Assembly (NCBI GenBank): GCA_002316805.1
Contig: DCEF01000016.1
Span: 1 to 44,127, forward strand
Reading direction: 5' to 3'
Length of the DNA: 44,127 nucleotides
DNA from: Ruminococcaceae bacterium UBA1036
Lineage (GTDB): Bacteria; Bacillota; Clostridia; Oscillospirales; Acutalibacteraceae
The notes beneath the pieces were generated by a model. It made no database searches, was not told the origin of the DNA, and worked only from the letters and a program-made list of their open reading frames with translations. Below are positions 26,482-35,130 of this stretch, piece by piece (the first letter of the stretch is position 1; every line of letters begins with the position of its first letter). The translations under genes and the position numbers were made by a program.

Positions 26482-26881
26482 AACTTATGTGCCATAGCGA
26501 AAAGCCTATTGATACTTCTATATTATCATATTGAATGCAACTTATAAATAACTATTTATAGATAGTACCATCGGTCAGCGTACAGGAGCATATATGCAAA
26601 ATGCCCGGAGCAAATGCCGATGGCTCAGGTCAAAAGCATCATGTTCCGGTACATTATAACATATTACAACCATATTCGAATTTATACCGGCAATCCCGGC
26701 AGGCTTTCACATGCTATGTATTGTCAGGCCGTAAAGGGTCTGACTACATAATCAGAATATTTGGGGTGTTCATACTCTGCACAGTCTTTTACTTCTCCAG
26801 ATTACGAATTTATATTGGCACGGCATCTATTTGTTTGTGCAAAAACATTTTACAAATTCTACCGTATTTTCGCATTTTGTA
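26482..26881. other. Intergenic region with possible gene remnants
   Basis: About 400 bases lack a supported gene. On the minus strand short open pieces look protein-like, for example SGEVKDCAEYEHPKYSDYVV near 26715-26775. In another frame near 26680-26720 there is a CxxC-containing piece, KACRDCRYKFEYGC. They are in different frames with stops between them, so at best this is a decayed gene. Confidence 0.35.
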
Positions 26882-27622
26882 TTATTTTGTAAGCCAGCAT
26901 AGCATAGATTGCCAAAGCTTATTATAATAGCTCCAGCCTGTGAACTCCGGCGGTGCCCAATGCGGAGCACAATCGGAAGTAAAAACTGCGCTTTTTCCTT
27001 TTCCGTAACTGCCAAAAGCGATCAGAGGATCGTTATTAATTGTAACTGCAAGGCATGCATCCGGCTTTATAATCGTCTTGTTATATCCTAAAAGAAATGG
27101 CCATTCCTTAGGTAAGCCTAATATGCCTTCATGTTCATTTACAATTTGTGGCTTAACGCCTTCCGGATGCTCACAGCGATCATCATAATTTAGTATATTC
27201 ACTGGCAGCACATCCTGTACCGGAGTACTACCCCATTTGCCTTTCCCGTCGATTCCGGAAAAAGTCATATATCCACCAATCATTATGAGCGCACCACCCT
27301 GCAATACATAATCTTTGAGCAGTTGGCAACGGTTAGGTTTCCTGATGCTAAAATTGAATGTTTCCGGTGCAAGCAACAAGGTATTTGCTCCGATGTCCGA
27401 AAGTATTACTGCAGAGTATTGTTTCAGTTCTTCGATGTGGTAAGGAAATTTTGTAGATGCTAAATGGTTAGGAAGAAAATCTACATCATAACCCCCCTTT
27501 TCTATTGCTTCGCGAAGCTGCTCAATACCCTCTTCATATACGGAGGTCTGAAACGTATCAAATCCTTTTACATGGGTGGTAAAACTCATCCAGGACTCTC
27601 CAGCTATTAATATTTTTTTCAT
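26882..27622 (-). CDS. Putative glutamine-amidotransferase-like protein (PF07090 type)
   Basis: The 246-residue protein resembles the GATase1-like family of cytoplasmic proteins of unknown activity. It shows the N-terminal block KKILIAGESWMSFTTHVKGFD, then VILSDIGANTLLL, GGALIMIGGYMTFSG and the C-terminal GKGKSAVFTSDCAPHWAP. I see no classical GATase nucleophile elbow (GxCxG), so glutaminase activity is doubtful. It is the last gene of the nucleoside cluster, 44 bases after the M20 gene. A hydrolytic or binding role on a salvage product is an inference. Confidence 0.78.
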   Translation of the reverse strand: MKKILIAGESWMSFTTHVKGFDTFQTSVYEEGIEQLREAIEKGGYDVDFLPNHLASTKFPYHIEELKQYSAVILSDIGANTLLLAPETFNFSIRKPNRCQLLKDYVLQGGALIMIGGYMTFSGIDGKGKWGSTPVQDVLPVNILNYDDRCEHPEGVKPQIVNEHEGILGLPKEWPFLLGYNKTIIKPDACLAVTINNDPLIAFGSYGKGKSAVFTSDCAPHWAPPEFTGWSYYNKLWQSMLCWLTK

Positions 27623-27666
27623 TATTTTAGGCTCCTACATTTTATACATATGGTTTTTTGAAATAT

Positions 27667-28938
27667 TCATCTGCCACACCACTCAAGGATCAAAGCCGCA
27701 TAAGAAAGAATTGCTTTTTTGTACTGATCCAACGGCATATATTCATTAATAGTATGGCACTGTGCCATATTGCCCGGTCCATATTGTATTGTTGGGCACT
27801 TAGCTATATTTTTCCATATGCGCGAATCGCAACCGCTTGTTGTCCCTTTTGCTGTTTGTTTTTCTCCAATAATATGCTGTATAGCATTTTGAAACGTTGT
27901 TACAAATGGATGATCGGCATTCATTTCAAAAGGGCCGCCAGACTGATATATTGATATTTTTGGTTTATGGTTCCTTAACCATTCGTCCCCTTCACAGCAG
28001 CGGTAAATAGCCTCCGTATACTCTTTTACAACCTGTTCATGTGACATTGAGCCAGGCTGATAATGGACACAACTTTTGAAACAGCAATGCGCAGCAACAG
28101 TTGAACCAGCCGTACCACCCTCTATCACACCTACATTAGACGTTGGCGGAGGTAATAGTGGATGCTTATAAATCAGCAGCCATTTGTGCTCAAGCTCATC
28201 GATTGCTGCCATTAATTTGGTGGCTTTTTCAATTGCGCTAACGCCAAGCCACTTTGAACCCGAATGTATAGGAACACCTACGACATCTACTTGAAAAAAG
28301 ATAAATCCCATATGGGCAATTACAAGTTCACAGCTCGTTGGTTCACATACTACAACGCCATCTGCTTTTTGCCCATTCATCGCAGCAGCAATTGAGCCAT
28401 TACCACCGCCCTCTTCATCAACAACAGATACTATTTTTACAGTCCCAGGAAGTTCTACTCCAGCATCCTTAAGAAGCTGCACCGCCATGACTGCCGCCAT
28501 CAATCCACCTTTCATATCACAGACACCGAGTCCGTACATATTATTATCATGTATAGAAGGCATGTGCGGCGGAATATTCCACTTGCTCTCGTCTCCAGCC
28601 GGCATAGTGTCCATATGGCCATTGAACATAATTGATTTGTCGCCTTTTCCATGAAATTCGGCATATACATTAAATCGATTATCATAATTGTGGCCAGGAT
28701 TACCTTCGTGATATTTATGTATGCTGTCACATATGACTTCTTCACGCATAGGATCGCATACTACAGAATCGGCTCCCATTTTTTTTAAAAGTTCAGTAAG
28801 ATATTTCTGCCCTTTATTTTCCATGCCGCCTTCTATACCTTGACCGATATCATGTGTATCAATTGCAACTAAGTCTGCCAGATATTTTATATATTTTTTT
28901 TTGTTCTTCTCAAAAGTTTCCTTTAAATTTTCATACAT
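27667..28938 (-). CDS. M20 family metallo-amidohydrolase
   Basis: The 423-residue protein has the two-zinc M20 pattern: the first histidine in FNGHMDTMP, the bridging aspartate in GVCDMKGG, the catalytic base and ligand in VVDEEGGGNGS, and a ligand in VVCEPTS. The last histidine is probably the one in AQCHTINEY. The dimerisation domain lies between about 195 and 320. Members are peptidases, deacylases or carbamoyl-amino-acid hydrolases. Its place behind a nucleoside hydrolase suggests it could act on a nucleobase breakdown product such as an N-carbamoyl compound, which is speculative. Confidence 0.85.
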   Translation of the reverse strand: MYENLKETFEKNKKKYIKYLADLVAIDTHDIGQGIEGGMENKGQKYLTELLKKMGADSVVCDPMREEVICDSIHKYHEGNPGHNYDNRFNVYAEFHGKGDKSIMFNGHMDTMPAGDESKWNIPPHMPSIHDNNMYGLGVCDMKGGLMAAVMAVQLLKDAGVELPGTVKIVSVVDEEGGGNGSIAAAMNGQKADGVVVCEPTSCELVIAHMGFIFFQVDVVGVPIHSGSKWLGVSAIEKATKLMAAIDELEHKWLLIYKHPLLPPPTSNVGVIEGGTAGSTVAAHCCFKSCVHYQPGSMSHEQVVKEYTEAIYRCCEGDEWLRNHKPKISIYQSGGPFEMNADHPFVTTFQNAIQHIIGEKQTAKGTTSGCDSRIWKNIAKCPTIQYGPGNMAQCHTINEYMPLDQYKKAILSYAALILEWCGR

Positions 28939-28988
28939 TTTTATTCATCTTTCTTCTAAAAAGCAAAGCTGCATTTAGACCTCTCTAC

Positions 28989-29921
28989 TCAATCGTAAAG
29001 GCAAATACACTGTTCAACGATATCCCAGAACTTATCCTGATCTAATTTTATACCCACAAGGGTGTTTGGCTTTTCCCCCGTAATTCCAAAATAATCGCAA
29101 ATTGTTCTGCCGTAACATTTTTCACTTCTAAGCTCAATTTCTGTGAACATTGGTTTTGTCTCTACACAGGTAGGATCTATTAGATATGCTATGCATGTAG
29201 GGTCATGCAGTGGAGCACCTTCCCAGCCATAAATTTCTTTTTGCGTTTTATTAAAAAACGTCATCATGTCATAAAACAGTTTAGCGGCTTTTGTTTTCCT
29301 ACGGCCTATCCGTTCGACAATGCTTGGATACGCTTGTGCCTGACGTGTAAGGTCAAGGCCCATCATAACAATTGGCCTCTTACTGTTGAAAACCACATAA
29401 GCAGCTTCCGGATCAGCATAAATATTAAATTCTGCAGCCGGCGTCACATTACCAAGTTGATATGCACCACCCATCAATACGATCTGGTCAATTTTATTAA
29501 CTATCTTAGGTTCCATCCTCATGGCCATTGCAATATTAGTAAGCGGGCCTGTGGCAACAATTGTAATGTCTCCTTGTGAAGCCATAAGCGTTTCAATTAA
29601 GAAATCAACAGCATGCTGTTGATTCTCCTTTTTTTTAAGCGGTGCAAAAACCGGGCCATCAAGGCCGCTTTCACCATGAATACTTCCCGCAGTTATTTGC
29701 TCACGTACAAGCGGCTTACTGCACCCTTTGAACACTGGAACGTCAAGGCCTATGCACTGACAGACATTAAGAGCATTCACCAACGTTTTGTCCAGCGTCT
29801 GATTACCTGCGACAACCGTAATTCCCAAAAGATCTAATGATGGATGTTTTCCAGCCATCATGATAGCTACAGCATCATCATGTCCAGGATCGCAATCCAG
29901 AATGATTTTACGTGTTTTCAT
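28989..29921 (-). CDS. Inosine-uridine preferring nucleoside hydrolase
   Basis: The enzyme cleaves the N-glycosidic bond of ribonucleosides to free base and ribose. The calcium and ribose site DCDPGHDDAVAI is at about 8-19. Conserved PLTNIA and EFNIYADPEAA follow at about 125 and 165. The length of about 310 residues fits. The ATG lies one base after the permease stop and has AAAGGAGGT upstream. Directly after a nucleoside importer, it should hydrolyse imported nucleosides, supplying ribose for the kinase encoded divergently. Confidence 0.93.
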   Translation of the reverse strand: MKTRKIILDCDPGHDDAVAIMMAGKHPSLDLLGITVVAGNQTLDKTLVNALNVCQCIGLDVPVFKGCSKPLVREQITAGSIHGESGLDGPVFAPLKKKENQQHAVDFLIETLMASQGDITIVATGPLTNIAMAMRMEPKIVNKIDQIVLMGGAYQLGNVTPAAEFNIYADPEAAYVVFNSKRPIVMMGLDLTRQAQAYPSIVERIGRRKTKAAKLFYDMMTFFNKTQKEIYGWEGAPLHDPTCIAYLIDPTCVETKPMFTEIELRSEKCYGRTICDYFGITGEKPNTLVGIKLDQDKFWDIVEQCICLYD

Positions 29922-29922
29922 A

Positions 29923-30882
29923 TCAAACAATACCTCCTTTTTTCACTTTTTTAGCTGGAATAACAGAGCTCTTTAATTTTTTCTCGGAAGCTGTATGACG
30001 CCACAGCGAAATTGATACAACAAGAATCGTTATTATATAAGGCAACATAAGGACAAATTGAGATGGCCATCCATATCCCTGCAGTCTGTTTCCCACCGTA
30101 TCTGTAAAGCCGAACAGCAGACAGCCTATCCACGCAATGACCGGATTCATTCCACCGAAATACATGGCGGCGACGCCCATGAAGCCTCTTCCGTTTGTCA
30201 TGTTTTCCGTAAACATCTGTGTATACCCAAGAGAAAGGTGCGCTCCTGCAAGCCCTCCGATAATGCCCGAGATAATCATTACCTCATATTTCATCTTCGT
30301 TACATTAATACCCGCAGTTTCGGCAGCCATTGGAAATCTTCCTACGGAACGAAGCCGCAGTCCCCAAACAGTGCGATATAAAATATGGTAGAGTATAAAA
30401 ACAAGAACAATTCCGAATACTTCCATGAAAGACCAGTTATTAAATGTTTTATTCAGAAACGGTATGTTGTCAAACGCCGGAATGTGGATTTTTGGAACCC
30501 CCACAATTTTAGGGTCTGTAAAAGTTCCCGTTGTGCCAAGAAACTGTTTAATTCCAAACTTTGTTACAGCAAGAGCAAACATATTTATAGCCATGCCAAT
30601 TGCACAAATATCTGCCTTACATTTTAAATTGGCCACAGCCATGATCATAGCCATTAAGACTCCTATTACCATGGCCGCCAAAATTGCCAGTAACCAGCTG
30701 CCTGAATAATAACTTACACATACCGCAACAAACGCAGAAATCAGCATGATACCTTCAGTGCCTATGTTTAAGATATCTGCCTGTTGCGTTATAGTCGCAG
30801 CAAGAGCCGCAAACAGAATTGGAGTGGAATAGCGGATTGTTGAATAAATAAGGGTATAATCAAAAATTTTACCAAAGTTCAT
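29923..30882 (-). CDS. nupQ: Nucleoside ABC transporter permease (NupQ type)
   Basis: This is one of two inner-membrane permeases of a BMP-type nucleoside importer. The 319 residues hold about eight to ten hydrophobic helices. The family signature ADILNIGTEGIMLISAF lies at about 30-46 and EVMIISGIIGGLAGAHLSLGYTQMF in the second half. The short basic C-terminal tail (KKVKKGG) is cytoplasmic. The gene overlaps the preceding permease by four bases. Naming follows Bacillus NupNOPQ by gene order and similarity of pattern, not by search. Confidence 0.9.
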   Translation of the reverse strand: MNFGKIFDYTLIYSTIRYSTPILFAALAATITQQADILNIGTEGIMLISAFVAVCVSYYSGSWLLAILAAMVIGVLMAMIMAVANLKCKADICAIGMAINMFALAVTKFGIKQFLGTTGTFTDPKIVGVPKIHIPAFDNIPFLNKTFNNWSFMEVFGIVLVFILYHILYRTVWGLRLRSVGRFPMAAETAGINVTKMKYEVMIISGIIGGLAGAHLSLGYTQMFTENMTNGRGFMGVAAMYFGGMNPVIAWIGCLLFGFTDTVGNRLQGYGWPSQFVLMLPYIITILVVSISLWRHTASEKKLKSSVIPAKKVKKGGIV

Positions 30883-31964
30883 AACTCAGCCTCCTTATGA
30901 TGCGTGTTTGACTGAGACTTCGCTGAAGAATTTTTCTTTTTCTTGCTAAGAAAGCTGAACAGAGCTTCCATTGTGGCAAATATAATAAAAATGCTAATAA
31001 TAACATCAACTATTGACTTAGGTACACCAGTGTTTCGTTCCATTCCCTGTGCACCAGACTGAAGTGCGGCAATGAAAAATGCAAGGAACGGTGTCAGTTT
31101 GTAGTCATTTCCCACAATCAAAGCAGCAAGCATACCATTGAAAGCAATGCCCATGGAGAAATTATCAAGGAAATAGCCGTATACGCCCAGGACAAAAATA
31201 CAGCCAGTCATTCCGCCAATTGCACCGCTTATAATCATAGAATTTACCATCGATTTTACTGGGCTTATGCCAATATACTCGGAAAAATGAGGATTCTGTC
31301 CGACACTTTTAATTTCATATCCAACTGTAGAATGGTTCATCATCCAATACAGAAAAATTGTCACAGCAATAGCAATAAAGATACCTGTATTTGCCTGACT
31401 TGGAACAAGAAATTTTGCAAGCTGTGTATTATCAGCAACGGCAGGTGTTTGCGCTGTACCTGTTTTTGCGCTCATTGGGCCGTTTACAAGATATGAGGCA
31501 ATATACATTGCAACATAATTCATTAGTATCGTTACGCAAACTTCATTTACATTCCAGCGCACTTTAAGCACTGCAGGTATAAGGCTCCAAAGTGCTCCAA
31601 CAATCATTGCGCAGAGGAAACAGAGCACAATATGCAATGGACCTGGTAATCCTTTGAAATTATAACCTATGAAAGCAGCAGTAATTGCGCCGAGATAAAG
31701 TTCTCCTTCGACACCGCAGTTAAAGAAACTCGCATCCGCTGGAATTATGAATGCATAAGCTGTCAACAAAAGCGGTGCAAAGTTTGCCAATGTTGTACCG
31801 AAATTAAGTTTACCGATAAAAGCGCCTTGAAACAAGGCACCATATGCCTGCCACGGATTATTTCCCAAAACACCTATAAGGACAGCTCCCACTAACATTG
31901 ATATTACTACTGTAATCAACAGGTTAATAATTTTCTGCCGGTAATTTTTAGCGTTTGTATTCAA
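30879..31964 (-). CDS. nupP: Nucleoside ABC transporter permease (NupP type)
   Basis: This is the second permease, with 361 residues and about nine to ten hydrophobic helices. It carries the paired signature DASFFNCGVEGELYLGAITAAF and EVCVTILMNYVAMYIASYLVNGP, typical of the longer BMP-system permease. A long periplasm-side or cytoplasmic loop lies near 175-190 (GTAQTPAVADNTQLAKF). It overlaps the ATPase gene upstream by four bases, so ATPase and both permeases are translated as a unit. Confidence 0.9.
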   Translation of the reverse strand: MNTNAKNYRQKIINLLITVVISMLVGAVLIGVLGNNPWQAYGALFQGAFIGKLNFGTTLANFAPLLLTAYAFIIPADASFFNCGVEGELYLGAITAAFIGYNFKGLPGPLHIVLCFLCAMIVGALWSLIPAVLKVRWNVNEVCVTILMNYVAMYIASYLVNGPMSAKTGTAQTPAVADNTQLAKFLVPSQANTGIFIAIAVTIFLYWMMNHSTVGYEIKSVGQNPHFSEYIGISPVKSMVNSMIISGAIGGMTGCIFVLGVYGYFLDNFSMGIAFNGMLAALIVGNDYKLTPFLAFFIAALQSGAQGMERNTGVPKSIVDVIISIFIIFATMEALFSFLSKKKKNSSAKSQSNTHHKEAEL

Positions 31965-33508
31965 GATGCCGCACTTCCTTCGTCTGTTTTGTCATGCTGC
32001 AGAGTGCCACCCATCATTAATACGCCGACATTGTTTTCATTTGCATCTTTTGCTGAAATGATTCCAACGATTTTTCCATCGTACATTACAGCAATGCGGT
32101 CAGAAAGCGACAAGACTTCCTGTAGATCCGCTGATACCAGAAGGATAGCTTTTCCTTTTTGCTTTTCTTCATTTAGCACATTTCTGATAGATTCGATGGC
32201 ACCAATGTCTACGCCGCGGGAAGGTTGCGCAGCAATTAAAAGGTCTTTGTCGGCATCTACCTCACGTGCCACAACAATTTTTTGTGCATTTCCGCCGGAA
32301 AGAGTCTTTGTGCACATTTCCGGAATATCTGGTCTAATGTCAAATTTATGGATGAGTTTTTCAGAAAAATCACGTATAGGCTTAACGTTAATTTTGGCAC
32401 CATTAGTATATGGCTTCTGGTTAAGTTTAACGGCAACAAGGTTTTCCATAATATTCATTTGCCTGTTAAGTCCACGTAAATTCCTATCTTCAGGAATATG
32501 TGCAAGACCTGTTTCACGAATCTTTTTTGGTGAAAGATTGGTAACATCTTTACCATTTAGCATTACTTTGCCTCGTTCAACTTTGCGTAAACCTGTAATC
32601 GCTTCAATAAATTCAGTCTGGCCGTTTCCGTCAACACCGGCAATTCCCACGATTTCTCCTGCATGCACGTCAAGGGAAATCCCTCTGATCTTCGATAGCT
32701 CTTTTTCTCCAGAAGTCCAAAGATTGTCCACACTTAAAACAGTTTTGCCAACGTTTGCCTTTTTCCGTTCAATATTTAAGAATACCTCACGACCCACCAT
32801 CATTTTTGCAAGCTCTTTTGTGTTAGTATCCGCCCTATTAACGGTTGCTACATATTGGCCTTGTCGCATAACCGTGATCCGGTCAGAGATTTCCATAACT
32901 TCATTTAATTTATGAGAAATAAATATAACTGATTTTCCATCTTTTTTCAAATTGTTAAGTATCTCGAAAAATTTTTCGCATTCCTGAGGAGTCAGTATGG
33001 CAGTCGGCTCATCAAGTATTAAAATATCAGCGCCGCGATAAAGCGTTTTTATAATCTCCACACGCTGTGCTTCGCCTACCGATATTTGGTTGATCCGTTT
33101 TTCCGGCTGTATTTCCATATTGTAGTTATCTATGTAATACCGGATATCTTTTTCGGCTTTAGCAAAATCAATTTCCAAATGCTTTCTTGGTTCCCAGCCA
33201 AGTATAATATTTTCCAAAACGGATAAATCATTAATAAGCATAAAGTCCTGGTGAACCATACCTATACCATTTTCAATCGCTGCTTTAGGGGTTATCTTTT
33301 CCATTTGCTTGCCTTTAATTGCGATGCTACCGCTGTCTCTTTGATAAATTCCATACAGAATATTCATCATTGTGGATTTGCCTGCACCGTTTTCCCCTAC
33401 AAGCGAATGTATTTCTCCCTTGCGCAAACTAAATTGTCCATCCCTAATCGCGTGCACCTGACCAAAATTCTTCACTATGTTTTTCATTTCTACAACGAAA
33501 TCATCCAA
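31961..33508 (-). CDS. nupO: Nucleoside ABC transporter ATPase (NupO type, two ABC domains)
   Basis: The 515-residue protein contains two ATPase domains in one chain, as in ribose and BMP nucleoside transporters. The first has Walker A GENGAGKST, signature SVGEAQRVE and Walker B LILDEPT. The second has a degenerate Walker A (GVDGNGQTE), signature LSGGNAQK and a Walker B ending in AAQPSRGVD instead of DEP. An inactive second site is normal for this class. It drives uptake through the two permeases. The start ATG follows a gap of about 163 bases after the lipoprotein gene. Confidence 0.93.
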   Translation of the reverse strand: MDDFVVEMKNIVKNFGQVHAIRDGQFSLRKGEIHSLVGENGAGKSTMMNILYGIYQRDSGSIAIKGKQMEKITPKAAIENGIGMVHQDFMLINDLSVLENIILGWEPRKHLEIDFAKAEKDIRYYIDNYNMEIQPEKRINQISVGEAQRVEIIKTLYRGADILILDEPTAILTPQECEKFFEILNNLKKDGKSVIFISHKLNEVMEISDRITVMRQGQYVATVNRADTNTKELAKMMVGREVFLNIERKKANVGKTVLSVDNLWTSGEKELSKIRGISLDVHAGEIVGIAGVDGNGQTEFIEAITGLRKVERGKVMLNGKDVTNLSPKKIRETGLAHIPEDRNLRGLNRQMNIMENLVAVKLNQKPYTNGAKINVKPIRDFSEKLIHKFDIRPDIPEMCTKTLSGGNAQKIVVAREVDADKDLLIAAQPSRGVDIGAIESIRNVLNEEKQKGKAILLVSADLQEVLSLSDRIAVMYDGKIVGIISAKDANENNVGVLMMGGTLQHDKTDEGSAAS

Positions 33509-33593
33509 TATTTTTCACCCTTTTCCCTTGCAGCTTTTTCAAATCAAAAAGCAGAATCAGCCCGTCAAAAGATAAAGAAACAGTGTATAGATC

Positions 33594-33621
33594 GGGCCGC
33601 CTGTCTCTCGGCAGGCTGCCC
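33594..33621 (-). promoter_or_regulatory. Intercistronic hairpin between lipoprotein and ATPase genes
   Basis: On the minus strand GGGCAGCCTG pairs with CAGGCGGCCC across an eight-base loop. No run of T follows, so it is not a full terminator. Such hairpins often protect the upstream mRNA and raise lipoprotein levels over the membrane parts, which is my inference here. Confidence 0.5.
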
Positions 33622-33671
33622 TTTTAGTGTACTATACTCTCTTAATTGGCTCTGCCATACAAACCTAACTG

Positions 33672-34763
33672 TCAGCCTGTAAAGCCTTGATAATGGTTTA
33701 CTTTTATCTTTCCACTCTTTATTTGAGAAGTAAGGTCTTCAATTTTAGTTGTAATGTCACTTGGGAATTTGTCACCGAGTGCTTTTTTAATAACAGACAT
33801 ATCCGTAAGCTGGATACCTCCATTGTTAACATCGAGCATGTTAACAGAATCACCTTTGAATGTCCCTTTCACAACATTTTTAATGACATTGTATGTACCT
33901 ACATCAACGTGTTTTACTTCCGAAGTAAGGATCGAGCCAGGATAAATGTTGTCCTGATTTGAATCAACACCTATTGCAAATGCGCCACGTTCCTTTGCTG
34001 CTTCCAAAACACCTGTTCCGGTACCGGATGCAACATTCATTACAACGTCAGCACCTTCATCATACTGGGCATTTGTCAATTCCTTTCCTTTTACAGGATC
34101 GCTAAAACTTCCAGCAAAGGCATGAAGAATTTTGATATCCGGAGCAATATACTTCGCGCCCTGTTCATAACCAACAAGGAAATCGTGCAAAACAGGTACG
34201 TCCATTCCGCCTACCCAGCCTATTACCTTTTGTGAATTGATTCCCTTTATATCAGTCTTTGTAGTAAACATCGCAGCAGCCGCACCAGCTAAGAAAGATC
34301 CTTCATTCTGTGCAAATTTATACGACATTATATTTTTGCCTGACACCTGATCATCAAGAATAGCAAATTTTACATTTGGGTATTGCGGACAATGCTTTTT
34401 CATAATGTCTTCAAACTGCGAAGAAACTCCTATAACAAGGTCATAACCGGCATCTGCCATAGAAACAAAATTAGATTCCCAATCTGAAGACTGTGTGGAT
34501 TGAAGTTCTTTTACTTCAACACCAAAATCTTTTTCTGCTTTTACAGCACCAGCGTGTGCAGAGTCATTAAAAGATTTGTCACCAAGAACCCCGGAATAGC
34601 AAAGTGCAACACGCACTTTTTTGCCGGAACCTGTCGCAGCGCTGTTCTGGCCGGTCCCGGAAGACGCTGTTGATGGTTTTGAACTGCAGCCCATTGTCGT
34701 TCCAATCAGCAAACTAAATGCTAAAAAAGTTGCCAGCCATTTTTTCCTCGTTTGTTTTTTCAT
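33672..34763 (-). CDS. nupN: BMP family nucleoside-binding lipoprotein
   Basis: This is the substrate-binding component of the importer. The signal peptide ends in a lipobox (LLIGTTMGC), followed by a Ser/Gly linker. The BMP/Med domain has VALCYSGVLGDKSFNDSAHAG, VIGVSSQFED, IGWVGGMDVPVLHDF and FAIGVDSNQDNIYPGSILTS, the usual purine-nucleoside-binding pattern of PnrA-like proteins. It has 363 residues. It is preceded by a strong promoter and a structured leader. The other transporter genes follow on the same strand. Confidence 0.93.
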   Translation of the reverse strand: MKKQTRKKWLATFLAFSLLIGTTMGCSSKPSTASSGTGQNSAATGSGKKVRVALCYSGVLGDKSFNDSAHAGAVKAEKDFGVEVKELQSTQSSDWESNFVSMADAGYDLVIGVSSQFEDIMKKHCPQYPNVKFAILDDQVSGKNIMSYKFAQNEGSFLAGAAAAMFTTKTDIKGINSQKVIGWVGGMDVPVLHDFLVGYEQGAKYIAPDIKILHAFAGSFSDPVKGKELTNAQYDEGADVVMNVASGTGTGVLEAAKERGAFAIGVDSNQDNIYPGSILTSEVKHVDVGTYNVIKNVVKGTFKGDSVNMLDVNNGGIQLTDMSVIKKALGDKFPSDITTKIEDLTSQIKSGKIKVNHYQGFTG

Positions 34764-34815
34764 AATTTGTGCTTCCTTTCATCAAAAATATCTGCTTTTA
34801 AAGTGGCTCTGTTTA

Positions 34816-34900
34816 GCAAGCTTTGGCAGGGTAACAGGCCTTTGCGGGCATCTTAATGCGGAGAATGGTAAATCGGTTTATCTACAGCAGCCTGTGCTTG
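34816..34900 (-). ncRNA. Structured 5' leader, candidate cis-regulatory RNA
   Basis: In the minus-strand leader of the lipoprotein gene, CAAGCACAGGC (34890-34900) pairs in two blocks. ACAGGC pairs with GCCTGT (34834-34839) and CAAGC with GCTTG (34817-34821), with a 12-base bulge between the blocks. Inside are two small hairpins, GCAT/ATGC (34848-34859) and TAAA/TTTA. A further TGTGCT/AGCACA hairpin competes for the same bases. A closed multi-branch shape with an alternative pairing right after a strong promoter suggests a riboswitch-like element. I cannot match it to a known purine, guanidine or other class. Confidence 0.45.
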
Positions 34901-34919
34901 GCCTTCTCAGCACAACAAC

Positions 34920-34948
34920 ATAGTAGAATAAAATTTATGAAATGTCAA
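34920..34948 (-). promoter_or_regulatory. Promoter of the nucleoside transporter operon
   Basis: On the minus strand TTGACA (34943-34948) is followed after 17 bases by TACTAT (34920-34925). Transcription should begin near 34913, leaving a leader of about 150 bases before the lipoprotein start. Confidence 0.87.
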
Positions 34949-35007
34949 TATATTTTTAGCATATTTTTTGTTTTTTTTATTTTTTTTAAAAAAATATTTT
35001 GCTTTTA

Positions 35008-35036
35008 TTGACGTTGTTTAATTATATTGTTATAAT
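35008..35036 (+). promoter_or_regulatory. Promoter of the lacI-family/kinase operon
   Basis: TTGACG (35008-35013) is followed after 17 bases by TATAAT (35031-35036). It is divergent from the transporter promoter, about 60 bases apart, in a very AT-rich spacer with long T and A runs. Confidence 0.85.
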
Positions 35037-35041
35037 AATAA

Positions 35042-35067
35042 ATGTAAATGTGCAAAGTAGTTTACAT
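35042..35067 (+). promoter_or_regulatory. Candidate operator of the LacI-type regulator
   Basis: Inverted arms ATGTAAA (35042-35048) and TTTACAT (35061-35067) are separated by 12 bases. They start six bases after the -10 box, over the expected start of transcription. This is where a repressor of its own gene would bind. The central part is not symmetric, so this is not a classic LacI-family palindrome with a central CG. Confidence 0.5.
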
Positions 35068-35130
35068 GCTGAGTTAAATGTGGTAAATTGTTTTATCTAT
35101 CTTAACAAAATTTAAAAGGAGCGCAGTTTC

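Noticed and set aside
31989..32915. 308-codon open frame on the plus strand inside the transporter ATPase gene
   Set aside because: It is antisense to conserved ABC motifs and has no convincing ribosome site or domain.
34764..34948. TPP, cobalamin or purine riboswitch in the transporter leader
   Set aside because: A CTGAGA piece and a GCCAC piece recall these classes, but the rest of their conserved cores is missing. I keep it only as an unclassified structured leader.
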